From Massilia aurea (GTDB lineage: Bacteria; Pseudomonadota; Gammaproteobacteria; Burkholderiales; Burkholderiaceae_D), in assembly GCF_024753205.1 (NCBI RefSeq), contig NZ_JANUGZ010000002.1, positions 1,093,009 to 1,157,008 of the forward strand: a stretch of DNA of 64,000 bases, in the 5' to 3' direction. Below the pieces are notes generated by a model. That model worked only from the letters and a program-made list of their open reading frames with translations. It had not been told where the DNA came from and did no database searches. This document shows positions 17,489 through 25,998 of this stretch, in pieces; the stretch's first letter is position 1; each line of letters starts with the position of its first letter. The translations under genes were made by a program, and so were the position numbers.

Positions 17489-17586
17489 CTTGCTTCTCCA
17501 AAGTTGTGTGCCTGGCGCGCAACCGGCTCGTGGCGTGGCGCTGCCCTGCTTTATATGGACGGGGATTACCCGCCCGAATCCTGCTG

Positions 17587-18927
17587 TTACAAGTCGTACA
17601 GCCCCGGCAAGCCGAGGATGCGTGTGAGTTCTTCCAGCGCGGCGGCGCATTCGAGCGCCAGCTGCGGGTCCATCAGATCCTGCGTTTCGATGCGGTCGCG
17701 ATAGTGGCGTTCGACCCACGCAACCAGTTGCGCGTACAGCGCCTCGGTCATGATCACGCCCTGGTGCATCGCGGCCGCCTCGGCGTCGGTCAGCGCCACG
17801 CGCAGGCGCAGGCACGCCGGCCCGCCGCCGTTGCGCATGCTCTGGCGCAGGTCGAATTCGATCAATTCATCGATCGGTACGCGTCCCGCCAGCAAGCCTG
17901 CCAGATAATCGGCAACTGCGGCGTTCTCGCGGCATTCGTGCGGCACCACCAGCGCCATGCGCCCGTCCGCCTTCGACAGCAGCTGGCTGTTGAACAGGTA
18001 GCTGGCGACGGCGTCGCCCACCGCCACCTGGCTCGTCGCCACGCGCACCGGATGCAGCTCGGTGCCGGCAACGGCCAGTGCGCGCCGCAGCGCGTCGAGC
18101 GTGCCCGCTTCATCGGCGAGCGCCTGCTCGTGGTAGAACAGCACATTGCCGTTGCCAACCGCGATGACGTCGTTATGAAAGACGCCCTGATCGATCACGT
18201 CCGGATTCTGCGACGCAAACACAGTGCGCGCCGGGTCCAGGCCATGCAGGCGCGCGATGGCTTGCGAGGCTTCCAGCGTCTGGCGCGCCGGGTATTTTTT
18301 CGGCGCCGGGGCCGACGGGTCGAACTCGGCGCGGCCATACACGAAGAACTCGACGCCGGCAGCGCCGTGGCTCGCGGCAAAGCGCGTGTGGTTGGCCGCG
18401 CCTTCGTCGGCGAAGGCCGGCACCGATGGCAGCGGGTCGTGCACCATGAAATGCTCGCTGTTGCCGAAGATCGCGCGCAGCGTGCGCGTGGCCTGCACAT
18501 GTTCTTCGGAGCGGTGCAGCTTGTTGTTCAGGTTCGCGGCCGTGAAGTGCACGCGGCCATCGAGCGAATCGGCCGACGGGCTGACGGTGGCCGCGTTGGC
18601 GGTCCACATCGGCGCAGCCGACCAGGCGCAGGCCAGGATCACGGGGGCTTCACGATAAGCGCGGGCCAGCACATCGGCGTCGGTGCCCGAAAAACCCAGG
18701 CTGCGCAGCAGGCGGAAATTCGGCCGGCCCTGCGGCGGCATCACCGCCTGCGCAAAGCCGCGCGCGGCCAGTTCACGCATCTTGGCCAGGCCCTGCAAGG
18801 CGGCCTGGCGCGGATTGGAGCTGCTGCGCACATTGCTGAACGAGGCCACATTACCGAACGAGAGGCCAGCGTAGTTGTGCGACGGGCCAACCAGCCCGTC
18901 GAAATTGAATTCGCGTGCGTCGCGCAT
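17587..18927 (-). CDS. astB: N-succinylarginine dihydrolase
   Basis: This 446-aa protein is nearly the same length as E. coli AstB (447). It hydrolyses N2-succinylarginine to N2-succinylornithine, two NH3 and CO2, the second AST step. It belongs to the amidinotransferase-type pentein superfamily. The N-terminus reads [20 protein letters not shown], and the nucleophilic Cys is in [13 protein letters not shown] near the C-terminus. The ATG at 18927 is 2 nt after the astD stop, with AAGGAGC 7 nt upstream overlapping the end of astD. An upstream extension of the frame is only the shadow of astD. Confidence 0.96.
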   Translation of the reverse strand: MRDAREFNFDGLVGPSHNYAGLSFGNVASFSNVRSSSNPRQAALQGLAKMRELAARGFAQAVMPPQGRPNFRLLRSLGFSGTDADVLARAYREAPVILACAWSAAPMWTANAATVSPSADSLDGRVHFTAANLNNKLHRSEEHVQATRTLRAIFGNSEHFMVHDPLPSVPAFADEGAANHTRFAASHGAAGVEFFVYGRAEFDPSAPAPKKYPARQTLEASQAIARLHGLDPARTVFASQNPDVIDQGVFHNDVIAVGNGNVLFYHEQALADEAGTLDALRRALAVAGTELHPVRVATSQVAVGDAVASYLFNSQLLSKADGRMALVVPHECRENAAVADYLAGLLAGRVPIDELIEFDLRQSMRNGGGPACLRLRVALTDAEAAAMHQGVIMTEALYAQLVAWVERHYRDRIETQDLMDPQLALECAAALEELTRILGLPGLYDL

Positions 18928-18929
18928 GG

Positions 18930-20414
18930 TCAAGCTCCTTCGGCCGGGAAGCTCAAGCCGGGCGAGAGCGTGGCCGGCATGTCCAGCACCGGGTTCTCGA
19001 TCGAGGCGACCGGATAGGCGCAATAATCGGCGGCGTAATACGCGCTCGGGCGGTGATTGCCCGACTTGCCCACGCCCCCAAACGGCGCCGAGCTGGCCGC
19101 GCCGGTGGTCGGCCGGTTCCAGTTGACGATGCCGGCGCGGGCGCGCACGGCAAAGCGCTGCCACAGGTCTTCGGACGGCGACAGCAGGCTTGCGGCCAGG
19201 CCGTATTGGGTAGCGTTGGCCACGCGCAGCGCGTCATCAAAACTCGCCACGCGGATCACTTGGAGCAAGGGGCCGAACCATTCTTCGTCCGGAATGCCCT
19301 GCGCGTCGGTTGTGTCGACGATGCCGGCCGTGACGAAGCCGGTGTTCGGGTCGAGCTGGCGCATCGCCAGCAGCAGCTTGCCACCCTTGGCGACCATGTC
19401 TTCCTGCGCCTGCACGAGGCGCGCGGCGACGGCGCTCGAGACGACGGGCCCCATGAACGGCTGCGGCTCGGCGTTCGACGGGCCGACCTGCAACTGCGCG
19501 GCCACGGCCACCAGGCGCGCGAGGAACGCGTCGCCGGCAGCGCCCTCTTCGATCACGAGGCGGCGCGCGCAGGTGCAGCGCTGGCCGGCCGAGATGAAGG
19601 CCGACATCACCGTGTGGTGCACGGCCGCGTCGATGTCTTTTACGCCCCACACGACGAGCGGATTGTTGCCGCCCATTTCCAATGCCAGCATCTTGCCCGG
19701 CTGGCCGCCGAACTGTTTATGCAGCGCGGCGCCGGTCTGGCTGCTGCCGGTAAACAGCACGCCGTCGATCAGCGCTTGCTGGCCCAGTGCGATGCCGGTG
19801 TCGCGGCCGCCGTTGACCAGGTTCAGCACGCCCTTCGGCAAACCGGCCTGCTCCCACAGCTGCACCGTCTTGACGGCCGTGCGCGGTGCGTATTCGCTCG
19901 GCTTGAACAGCAGCGTGTTCCCGGCGATCAGCGCCGGCACGATGTGACCGTTCGGCAGGTGGCCCGGGAAGTTGTACGGTCCGTAGACGGCGAACACGCC
20001 GTGCGGACGGTGACGCAGCACGGCGTTGCCGTCGGCGACCTTGGTTGCGCTCTCGCCGGTGCGGGCGGCGTGCGCCTGGACCGAGATGTCGATCTTGTTG
20101 GCCATCGTCGCGACTTCAGTGCGCGCTTCCCACAACGGTTTGCCGACTTCTTCGGCGATCGTCGCGGCGAGCGACTCGGCGTTGTCTTTCAGCAGATCGC
20201 GAAAACGCGTGGCGATGGCGATGCGTTCGGCCAGTGGCGTCAGGGCCCAGGCTTCGAAGCTGTCGTGCGCGGCTTGCGCGGCGCGCGCGATGTCATCCGG
20301 GCTCGAGGCATTGCTGGTCCAGGTCTGGCGGCCAGTCGATGGGTCGATCGTCGCGAGCTCGGCGCCGCTGCCGGCGAGCCATTCGCCGTTGATGTAATTC
20401 GAGAGATTAGCCAT
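18930..20414 (-). CDS. astD: Succinylglutamate semialdehyde dehydrogenase
   Basis: This 494-aa aldehyde dehydrogenase oxidises N-succinylglutamate 5-semialdehyde to N-succinylglutamate with NAD, the fourth AST step. Catalytic residues are visible as Glu246 ([10 protein letters not shown]) and Cys280 ([12 protein letters not shown]). The N-terminal [15 protein letters not shown] and [15 protein letters not shown] are typical of AstD. The start overlaps the end of aruG by 8 nt, and the end is 2 nt from astB, so the genes are tightly coupled. Confidence 0.96.
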   Translation of the reverse strand: MANLSNYINGEWLAGSGAELATIDPSTGRQTWTSNASSPDDIARAAQAAHDSFEAWALTPLAERIAIATRFRDLLKDNAESLAATIAEEVGKPLWEARTEVATMANKIDISVQAHAARTGESATKVADGNAVLRHRPHGVFAVYGPYNFPGHLPNGHIVPALIAGNTLLFKPSEYAPRTAVKTVQLWEQAGLPKGVLNLVNGGRDTGIALGQQALIDGVLFTGSSQTGAALHKQFGGQPGKMLALEMGGNNPLVVWGVKDIDAAVHHTVMSAFISAGQRCTCARRLVIEEGAAGDAFLARLVAVAAQLQVGPSNAEPQPFMGPVVSSAVAARLVQAQEDMVAKGGKLLLAMRQLDPNTGFVTAGIVDTTDAQGIPDEEWFGPLLQVIRVASFDDALRVANATQYGLAASLLSPSEDLWQRFAVRARAGIVNWNRPTTGAASSAPFGGVGKSGNHRPSAYYAADYCAYPVASIENPVLDMPATLSPGLSFPAEGA

Positions 20415-21486
20415 GGGTGTTTTTCCTGGTATTGAGTGTCAGGGTACGCACATTGTCGCCAGCGGCGATGCGCAGCAGCGCCAGCTCGTCGGGACTCAGG
20501 ACCACGCTGCCCGCGCCCGGCACGGCGCGCGTGAGGATCATCCGGAAGTCGTCCAGGCGCGTGTTCGACACCAGCATGTGTTCGGTGTCGTGGGCGATGT
20601 CCTTGGGCGCACCCTCGACCACCTCGCCGGCGTCGATGGCCGGCAAGCCTTGCGCCGCCACGGCCAGCACGCTGTCGCGCACCGCGCGCAGTTCGGACAC
20701 GCGGCCCTGCAGCACGGGACCGGCGTCGAAAATGTCGACATAGCCTTCGTAATACATGCCCTCTTGTTCGAGCAGACGGCGCGCCGGCTGGGTCGAGGTG
20801 TGCACCTTGCCGATGACATCGATCGCCGATTGCGGCAGGTAGTCGACATACAGCGGCTGGCGCGGCATCAGCTCGGCGATGAAGGATTTCTTGCCGATCG
20901 CGGTCAGGCCGTCGACGTGGTTGAAATCCATCTTGAAGAAGTGCCGGCCCAGGCCTTCGTAGAACGGCGAATCGCCGCCCTCGTCCTGGTAGCCGCGCAT
21001 CTCGGCGATGATCTTTTCGGTAAACAGCTGCTGGAACTGGGCGATGAACAGGAAGCGGCTCTTGGAGAGCCACTTGCCATTGAAGCCCACGCGGTATTCA
21101 GGCAGCAAAAACAGCGAGCACAGTTCGGTCGAACCGGTGAGATCGTTCGACAGGTACAGCGTCTCCATGCGCGTGAAGACATTCAGTTCGCGGCTGCAGT
21201 GCACCAGCGTACCGATGCGGTAGTTGTAGAACGGCTCGGTCAGGCCCACTGCGCCCTTGATCGCGCAGACGCCGGCGATGCTGCCGTCCTGCGGCTGTTC
21301 GAGCACGAACATGTAGTCGCGCTGTTCGGGGCGGATGGTTTCGGCAAACGACGCCTCGGACGTGGCCAGGCGCTGGCCCAGCATCTCGGGATCGGGCTTC
21401 AGCGTCGTCATGCCGCTGCCGGCCTGGTGCGCCATATTGATCAGGGCGTCCAGGTCGGACGTTTTGGCGGCGCGGATCACGAGCAT
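20407..21486 (-). CDS. aruG: Arginine N-succinyltransferase, beta-type subunit
   Basis: This 359-aa AstA-family protein (GNAT-like fold) transfers succinyl from succinyl-CoA to the alpha-amino group of arginine, the first AST step. Typical motifs are IRAAKTSDLDALINMA at the start, TELCSLFLLPEYR in the middle, GRHFFKMDF, FIAELMPRQPLYV and GYVDIFDAGPVL. It overlaps aruF by 10 nt and astD by 8 nt. Two adjacent AstA-type genes, as here, correspond to the AruF/AruG heteromer of Pseudomonas, rather than the single AstA of enterobacteria. Which of the two is called F or G follows gene order. Confidence 0.93.
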   Translation of the reverse strand: MLVIRAAKTSDLDALINMAHQAGSGMTTLKPDPEMLGQRLATSEASFAETIRPEQRDYMFVLEQPQDGSIAGVCAIKGAVGLTEPFYNYRIGTLVHCSRELNVFTRMETLYLSNDLTGSTELCSLFLLPEYRVGFNGKWLSKSRFLFIAQFQQLFTEKIIAEMRGYQDEGGDSPFYEGLGRHFFKMDFNHVDGLTAIGKKSFIAELMPRQPLYVDYLPQSAIDVIGKVHTSTQPARRLLEQEGMYYEGYVDIFDAGPVLQGRVSELRAVRDSVLAVAAQGLPAIDAGEVVEGAPKDIAHDTEHMLVSNTRLDDFRMILTRAVPGAGSVVLSPDELALLRIAAGDNVRTLTLNTRKNTHG

Positions 21487-22529
21487 GATGCTTCTCCTTC
21501 GATGCGCAGGCAGACAACCTCGTCGCCCGCTGCGACGCCAAGCGCTTGCTGGACGTCGCGCGGCAGCGCGATCGTCGATGCGTGATCGAGCGGCGAAGAG
21601 TGCAGCGTCACGGCCCGGAAGCCGTTGTCGACGCTGGCGACGGCGTAGGCCACCGGCGCGCCGTGATTCGGCGACTCTTGTCCGGCAGCGGCCACGCGCA
21701 GGCGCTGCGAGGCACCGAACGAGCGCAGCGCGTTCTTGTGCGCCTGCAGGATCGGACCGCCGTCGAAGATGTCGATGTACTCGTCGGCTTCAAAACCTTC
21801 CTGCGCCAGCAGGTCGAAGGCCATCTGGCCACCCGGATGGATCTGGCCCAGCGCCGCCTGGGCATCGCCCGGCAGCAGCGGCACGTAGACGGGATAGTGC
21901 GGCATCAGTTCGACGATCAACGTGCGGTTGCGGGCGCCTTCGATCAGGCGCTCGGCTTCGAGAAAATCCATCTTGAAGAACTTGCGGCCCAGCGCATTCC
22001 AGAACGGCGACTGGCCATCGGCATCGACGCGCCCGGCCAGCGGCACGAAGAAGCGGTCACCAAAGCGGTGCGGCGCGAGCATCGCGTACAGCAGGCGCGC
22101 GCGCGACAGCAGCGCCGCCTCGACACCGGCGCTTTCACGGTTGCGGACAAAAAAGCCCGACAGGTGCGAGTAGGCAGTCAGCTCGGAGCACAATGTGAGT
22201 GCGTGCACGTTGTGGCTGATGTTCAGGTCGCGCGAGACCTGCTGGATGACATCGTTGCGAAACGCGAAATAGGTGCCGTTCGAGCCGGCCGATGCGTGGA
22301 TGGCGGCAGTGCCGACGACCTCGCGCGAGCGCAGGTCTTCGAGCACGAACAGATACGATTCTTCGCTTGGAATATCGACTTGCGCGGCGAACGAGGCGAG
22401 CGAGCGCTCGACGGCGGCATTGATGCCTTCGCGCGTGCGCGGGAGCGTATGCACCCCCGGCATCGAAATAGCGGCCATCGCTTCGAGCGCGCCGATATCC
22501 GCGCGATCTACCGGACGGACAACATACAT
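21477..22529 (-). CDS. aruF: Arginine N-succinyltransferase, alpha-type subunit
   Basis: This 350-aa AstA-family protein is paralogous to the next gene. It shares VRPVDRADIGALEAMA at the N-terminus, LGRKFFKMDFLEAE, LIVELMPHYPVYVPLLP and EYIDIFDGGPILQAHKN. The GTG/ATG-rich N-terminus and the GRKFFKMDF block align with AruG, while the regulatory C-terminal parts differ. It is proposed as partner subunit in a heteromeric arginine (and ornithine) succinyltransferase. It lies 68 bp after astC and overlaps aruG by 10 nt. Confidence 0.93.
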   Translation of the reverse strand: MYVVRPVDRADIGALEAMAAISMPGVHTLPRTREGINAAVERSLASFAAQVDIPSEESYLFVLEDLRSREVVGTAAIHASAGSNGTYFAFRNDVIQQVSRDLNISHNVHALTLCSELTAYSHLSGFFVRNRESAGVEAALLSRARLLYAMLAPHRFGDRFFVPLAGRVDADGQSPFWNALGRKFFKMDFLEAERLIEGARNRTLIVELMPHYPVYVPLLPGDAQAALGQIHPGGQMAFDLLAQEGFEADEYIDIFDGGPILQAHKNALRSFGASQRLRVAAAGQESPNHGAPVAYAVASVDNGFRAVTLHSSPLDHASTIALPRDVQQALGVAAGDEVVCLRIEGEASCS

Positions 22530-22597
22530 GTGGTCTCCCTGTGGGTCAGTGCGTGCGGCCGGCCACCCCGTTCAAGGCGACCGGCGGGTCCGATGCA

Positions 22598-23899
22598 TCA
22601 GGCGGCGTCGGGTGCAGGCACGGGTGCCTCTTTGCGTGGCGCCGCAGGTTCGTCGATGGCGTCAGCCAAAAATTCGGCCACGGCGGCGCGCATGATGCGG
22701 TTCGCTTCAGCGATCTGCGCGTCCGAGACGATCAGCGCCGGCGCCAGGCGCACGACGTCCGGACCGGCGATCAGGAGCATCAGGCCCATCTTCTCGGCGA
22801 TCTTGGTGAAGTCCTTCGAGCGGCCTTTCGACGTTTCCGCCATCGGCAGGCCCAGGAGCAGGCCCATGCCGCGTGGCTGGCCAAACACTTGCGGGAAGTC
22901 CGCCGCCAGTTGCAACAGGTTCGTCATGATGGCCACGTTGGCTTCTTTCACGCGCGCCAGGAAGGCCGGCTGGTTGATGATCTCCAGGACCTTGAGGGCG
23001 ACGGTGGTGGCCAGCGGGTTGCCGCCGTAGGTCGTGCCGTGGCTGCCCACGCCCAGGTGCTGGGCGATTTCGGTGGTGGTGAGCATCGCGCCGATCGGGT
23101 AGCCGTTGCCCAGCGCCTTGGCCGACGTCAGGACGTCCGGCTTGACGTTCATCTGCTCGTAGGCGAACAGCGTGCCGGTGCGGCCCATGCCCGACTGGAC
23201 TTCGTCGAAGATCAGCAGCGCGCCGGTCTGGTCGCACAGCTCGCGCAGCGCTTTCAGGTAGTCAGGATTGCCGGGAATGACGCCGCCCTCGCCCTGGATC
23301 GGCTCGACGATCACGGCCGCGACATCATCGGTAATCGCGGCGCGCGCGGCCTCGATGTCGTTGTACGGGATGTGGCTCAGTTCCGGTGGCAGCGGCTCGA
23401 AGCCTTCGGTGTACTTCGACTGGCCGCCGACCGACACGGTAAACAGCGTGCGGCCGTGGAACGAGGCCAGGCACGACACGATGCGCGACTTGTGCGGACC
23501 GAACTTGGTGTGCGCGTATTTACGGGCGAGCTTGAGGGCCGCTTCGTTGGCTTCGGCGCCCGAGTTGCAGAAAAACGCGCGCTCGGCGAACGTCGCTTCG
23601 GTCAGCGCACTGGCCAGACGCAGCACCGGCTCGTTGGTGTAGCCGTTGCCGAGGTGCCAGAGGGTGTTGAGCTGCTTGGTCAGCGCTTCGTTCACTTCAG
23701 GATGGGCGTGGCCCAGCGAGGTGACGGCGATGCCCGAGGTGAAGTCCAGATACTGCTTGCCTTCCTGGTCCCACAGGTCCAGGCCCGATGCGCGCACCGG
23801 CACCATGGCGGCCGGGGCGTAGGTCGGGACCAGGACGTCGTCGAAGGTCTGGCGGGTGACAGACCGCGTGGCGATACCCGAGTCGAGCTGAGCGTTCAT
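22598..23899 (-). CDS. astC: Succinylornithine transaminase / acetylornithine aminotransferase
   Basis: This 433-residue-class class III PLP aminotransferase converts N-succinylornithine and 2-oxoglutarate to succinylglutamate semialdehyde and glutamate, the third AST step. Visible features are the PLP-binding GAEANEAALKLARKY, the Asp in LLIFDEVQSGMGRTG and the Schiff-base Lys in TSAKALGNGYPIGAM. The second ATG (23899) is chosen because AGGAA lies 7 nt before it; the first ATG, 18 nt upstream, overlaps that site. It is the first gene of the operon. ArgR-like sites and a -10 box lie 60-100 bp upstream. The Pseudomonas name is aruC. Confidence 0.95.
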   Translation of the reverse strand: MNAQLDSGIATRSVTRQTFDDVLVPTYAPAAMVPVRASGLDLWDQEGKQYLDFTSGIAVTSLGHAHPEVNEALTKQLNTLWHLGNGYTNEPVLRLASALTEATFAERAFFCNSGAEANEAALKLARKYAHTKFGPHKSRIVSCLASFHGRTLFTVSVGGQSKYTEGFEPLPPELSHIPYNDIEAARAAITDDVAAVIVEPIQGEGGVIPGNPDYLKALRELCDQTGALLIFDEVQSGMGRTGTLFAYEQMNVKPDVLTSAKALGNGYPIGAMLTTTEIAQHLGVGSHGTTYGGNPLATTVALKVLEIINQPAFLARVKEANVAIMTNLLQLAADFPQVFGQPRGMGLLLGLPMAETSKGRSKDFTKIAEKMGLMLLIAGPDVVRLAPALIVSDAQIAEANRIMRAAVAEFLADAIDEPAAPRKEAPVPAPDAA

Positions 23900-23960
23900 G
23901 GCTTTTTCCTCATCCAATCAATGTAAATGGCGCGGGACAAGTCTCCCGCATGATCAATTC

Positions 23961-24003
23961 ATTATAGAAACGCTGGCCGACAACTTCTTTTAGAAGTGCG
24001 ACA
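23961..24003 (-). promoter_or_regulatory. aru operon promoter with tandem ArgR-type half-sites
   Basis: On the minus strand, a perfect TATAAT occupies 23966-23961, 62 nt before the astC ATG. The canonical -35 position carries no TTGACA-like hexamer, as in activator-dependent promoters. Across that region lie two half-sites in direct repeat, 21 bp apart: TGTCGC-N8-AA-N5 at 24003-23983 and TGTCGG-N8-TC at 23982-23967. The published P. aeruginosa ArgR half-site is TGTCGC-N8-AA-N5, so the first is a full match and the second a weak one. The gene just upstream encodes an ArgR-type regulator. The match is read by eye. Confidence 0.6.
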
Positions 24004-24035
24004 GGCATTTTCATTTTTGACGCTACCGGACGGCG

Positions 24036-24974
24036 CTATTGCGCCAGCTTCCGCTGCCGCTCTTCGCGCGGCGTATTGCCGAACAGGGCCCCGAACGCCG
24101 TCGAAAAGTGCGAGCCGGACGAAAATCCGCACATCAGCCCCACCTGGACGATCGAGTGATTGGTGTCGAGCAGGAGCTGGCGCGAGCGGCGCAGGCGCAG
24201 TTCGAGGTAGTAGCGCGATGGCAGGCTGCCCAGGTATTGTTTGAACAGGCGCTCGAGCTGGCGCCGCGAAATACCGGCCAGCTGCGCGATCTCGTCGGTG
24301 GACAGCGGCTCTTCGATATTGGCTTCCATCAGCGCCACCGCCTCGGACAGTTTCGGTTGCAGCGCGCCGAAGCGGGCCTGCAGCGCCACGCGCTGGCGCT
24401 CGTCCGGGCCGCGTACGCGGTCGATGCAGAGGGTTTCTTTCACCTGTGCCTGGACGGTCGCGCCAAACAGCAGATCGACCAGCGTCAGCGCGAAGTCGAT
24501 ACTGGCCGCGCCGCCGCAGCAGGTGAGGCGGTTGGCGTCGAATTCGTACAGGTTGGGAGTGAGCAGGGCCTGCTCGGCCTGGGCATTGACGTCAGGGTAC
24601 AGCGCCCACGGCAGCGCGGTGCGCACGCCCTGCAGGACGCCGGCATCGGCCAGCCACAGCACGCCGGCGCCGACGCCGCCCCAGAACGGCGCGGCGCGGC
24701 AGCGCTCGACCAGCGCGCGCAGATTGGCCGGACGCAGCGCTGCTTCGGCCTCGTCGGCCACCAGCAGCACGAGGTGCCAGTGACGCTGGGCGTCGCCCAT
24801 GAATTTGTCGGGACTGCGCACGTCGACGTGCAGACGCTCGGGCCCAAGCACCTTGGCAGCCAGCCGCAGCGGCTGGTACAGCCCGGACCAGGTCAGCGCG
24901 TCCGGCTCGCCGGCATTGACCAAGAGCACGCGCAGCAGCCGCTCCTGGGTCAGCAGGGACAGGTCAGGCTGCAT
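24036..24974 (-). CDS. GlxA-class AraC family regulator, probable ArgR of the AST operon
   Basis: This 312-aa protein has a DJ-1/PfpI (glutamine amidotransferase-like) domain at residues ~10-180. A C-terminal double-HTH AraC domain at ~210-305 shows IAQLAGISRRQLERLFKQYL and VGLMCGFSSGSHFSTAF. This is the architecture of Pseudomonas ArgR and CdhR. ArgR senses arginine and activates aru and gdhB. Here the gene lies 136 bp upstream of astC on the same strand, and an ArgR-like operator lies in that gap, which supports the role. The name argR is avoided because E. coli ArgR is an unrelated repressor. Confidence 0.8.
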   Translation of the reverse strand: MQPDLSLLTQERLLRVLLVNAGEPDALTWSGLYQPLRLAAKVLGPERLHVDVRSPDKFMGDAQRHWHLVLLVADEAEAALRPANLRALVERCRAAPFWGGVGAGVLWLADAGVLQGVRTALPWALYPDVNAQAEQALLTPNLYEFDANRLTCCGGAASIDFALTLVDLLFGATVQAQVKETLCIDRVRGPDERQRVALQARFGALQPKLSEAVALMEANIEEPLSTDEIAQLAGISRRQLERLFKQYLGSLPSRYYLELRLRRSRQLLLDTNHSIVQVGLMCGFSSGSHFSTAFGALFGNTPREERQRKLAQ

Positions 24975-25140
24975 CGCGGCGGATGGTCAGGGTCACGAAA
25001 AGGAAACGGCCACAGGCCTGTGCAAACGACATGGGCGTACATCATACCGGAGAACATTCGCGCAACGGGACTGTGGCCGCCTGCCCGGTAATATTGCGTA
25101 TCGGTGGACGCGTGGTGCTACCGGCAAGGCAGCGGGCGGC

Positions 25141-25146
25141 TATAAT
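25141..25146 (+). promoter_or_regulatory. Candidate -10 box of the MarR gene, leaderless geometry
   Basis: A perfect TATAAT ends 8 nt before the MarR ATG, and no ribosome binding site fits between. A matching -35 hexamer is not evident. Confidence 0.4.
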
Positions 25147-25154
25147 CCCGGCCC

Positions 25155-25628
25155 ATGGGGGAACGATATCTAAAAAGCGTCCGACTGCTGGCCGAGTGCA
25201 TGCAGAGTTTCGAGCGCGTCTCGGGCGACGCCGTGCGCCAGAATGGCTTGACGCATGCGCAGTTCGATATCATCGCCACGCTCGGCAACACGAGCGGCAT
25301 GAGCTACAAGGAGCTGGGCGAGCGCACCCTGATCACCAAGGGCACGCTCACCGGCGTCATCGAGCGCCTGGAGCACAAGGGCCTGGTACTGCGCGAGCGC
25401 AGCTGCGACGACAAGCGCTCGTTCTTCGTGCGCCTCACGCCGGCTGGCGAACAGGTATTCTGCGATGTATTCCCGCTCGTGATCGCACGCGGCAAGGAAT
25501 TATTCCACGCTTACAGCGACACCGACTTCGCCACGCTCGAAACCGCCCTGACGCTGCTGCGCACCCGCATCGCCAGCCACGGCAACGGTCCCCTGCCATC
25601 ACCACCCCACCTGAAGGAAACGCCTTGA
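25155..25628 (+). CDS. MarR family transcriptional regulator
   Basis: This 157-aa protein has a winged HTH at residues ~35-105: LTHAQFDIIATLGN, then the recognition region ERTLITKGTLTGVIERLEHKGLV, then the wing RERSCDDKRSFFVRLTPAGE. It probably acts as a dimeric repressor; the ligand and targets are unknown. It is divergent from the ArgR-type gene. No ribosome binding site precedes the ATG, but a TATAAT ends 8 nt before it, so the mRNA may be leaderless. Its stop codon overlaps the proposed TTG start of the next small gene. Confidence 0.88.
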   Translation: MGERYLKSVRLLAECMQSFERVSGDAVRQNGLTHAQFDIIATLGNTSGMSYKELGERTLITKGTLTGVIERLEHKGLVLRERSCDDKRSFFVRLTPAGEQVFCDVFPLVIARGKELFHAYSDTDFATLETALTLLRTRIASHGNGPLPSPPHLKETP

Positions 25629-25906
25629 AAACCGCCCTCATCGACGACAAGAAGCCCGCCCATTTCGACAAGCACATCATCGGCAACATCCTGCTCGACG
25701 TCGCCCCCCTGGATGAAGTCCAGCAAGAACCGATGCTGATCGGTGTGCGCAACGAAGCCGGCGAAATCTACCGCCTCATCGGCGCTACCAAGCTCAACAG
25801 CTACATGAACGCCGTCGAAGAACTGTTCGACCTGGGCCTGGCCGACGAGCTGGAAAACACCGAAGAGCCAAAAGAAGGCTGCGACGCCATCTTCAGCGAA
25901 GCGTAA
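25625..25906 (+). CDS. Small acidic protein of unknown function, translationally coupled to MarR
   Basis: I propose a 93-aa protein starting at a TTG that overlaps the MarR stop (TTGA overlap), with AAGGA 6 nt upstream. The frame continues upstream inside the MarR gene but only as a shadow there. The sequence is acidic and soluble: PAHFDKHIIGNILLDVAP near the start and MNAVEELFDLGLADELENTEEP near the end. I do not recognise a family. Tight coupling suggests a role linked to the regulator, or simply co-expression. Confidence 0.65.
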   Translation: MKTALIDDKKPAHFDKHIIGNILLDVAPLDEVQQEPMLIGVRNEAGEIYRLIGATKLNSYMNAVEELFDLGLADELENTEEPKEGCDAIFSEA

Positions 25907-25986
25907 TCCGGTCGCAGGGACACCACAGGCCATTGCCGGTGGTTCTCTAGAGCAATATATTTGGTCGCGTTCTGATGGGTTGGGGG

Positions 25987-25992
25987 TATAAT
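25987..25992 (+). promoter_or_regulatory. Candidate -10 box of the HDOD gene, leaderless geometry
   Basis: A perfect TATAAT ends 6 nt before the ATG at 25999, in a G- then T-rich stretch with no ribosome binding site. No good -35 hexamer is seen at 16-18 bp. Confidence 0.4.
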
Positions 25993-25998
25993 TTTTTG

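Noticed and set aside
13163..17704. A 1513-codon open frame on the plus strand opposite gdhB
   Set aside because: It is the GC-rich shadow of a clearly conserved NAD-glutamate dehydrogenase on the minus strand; its translation is His/Arg/Gln-rich and matches no domain.
17491..17815. N-terminal extension of gdhB by 109 residues
   Set aside because: It overlaps the end of astB in another frame, and the ATG at 17488 has a well-placed GGAG.
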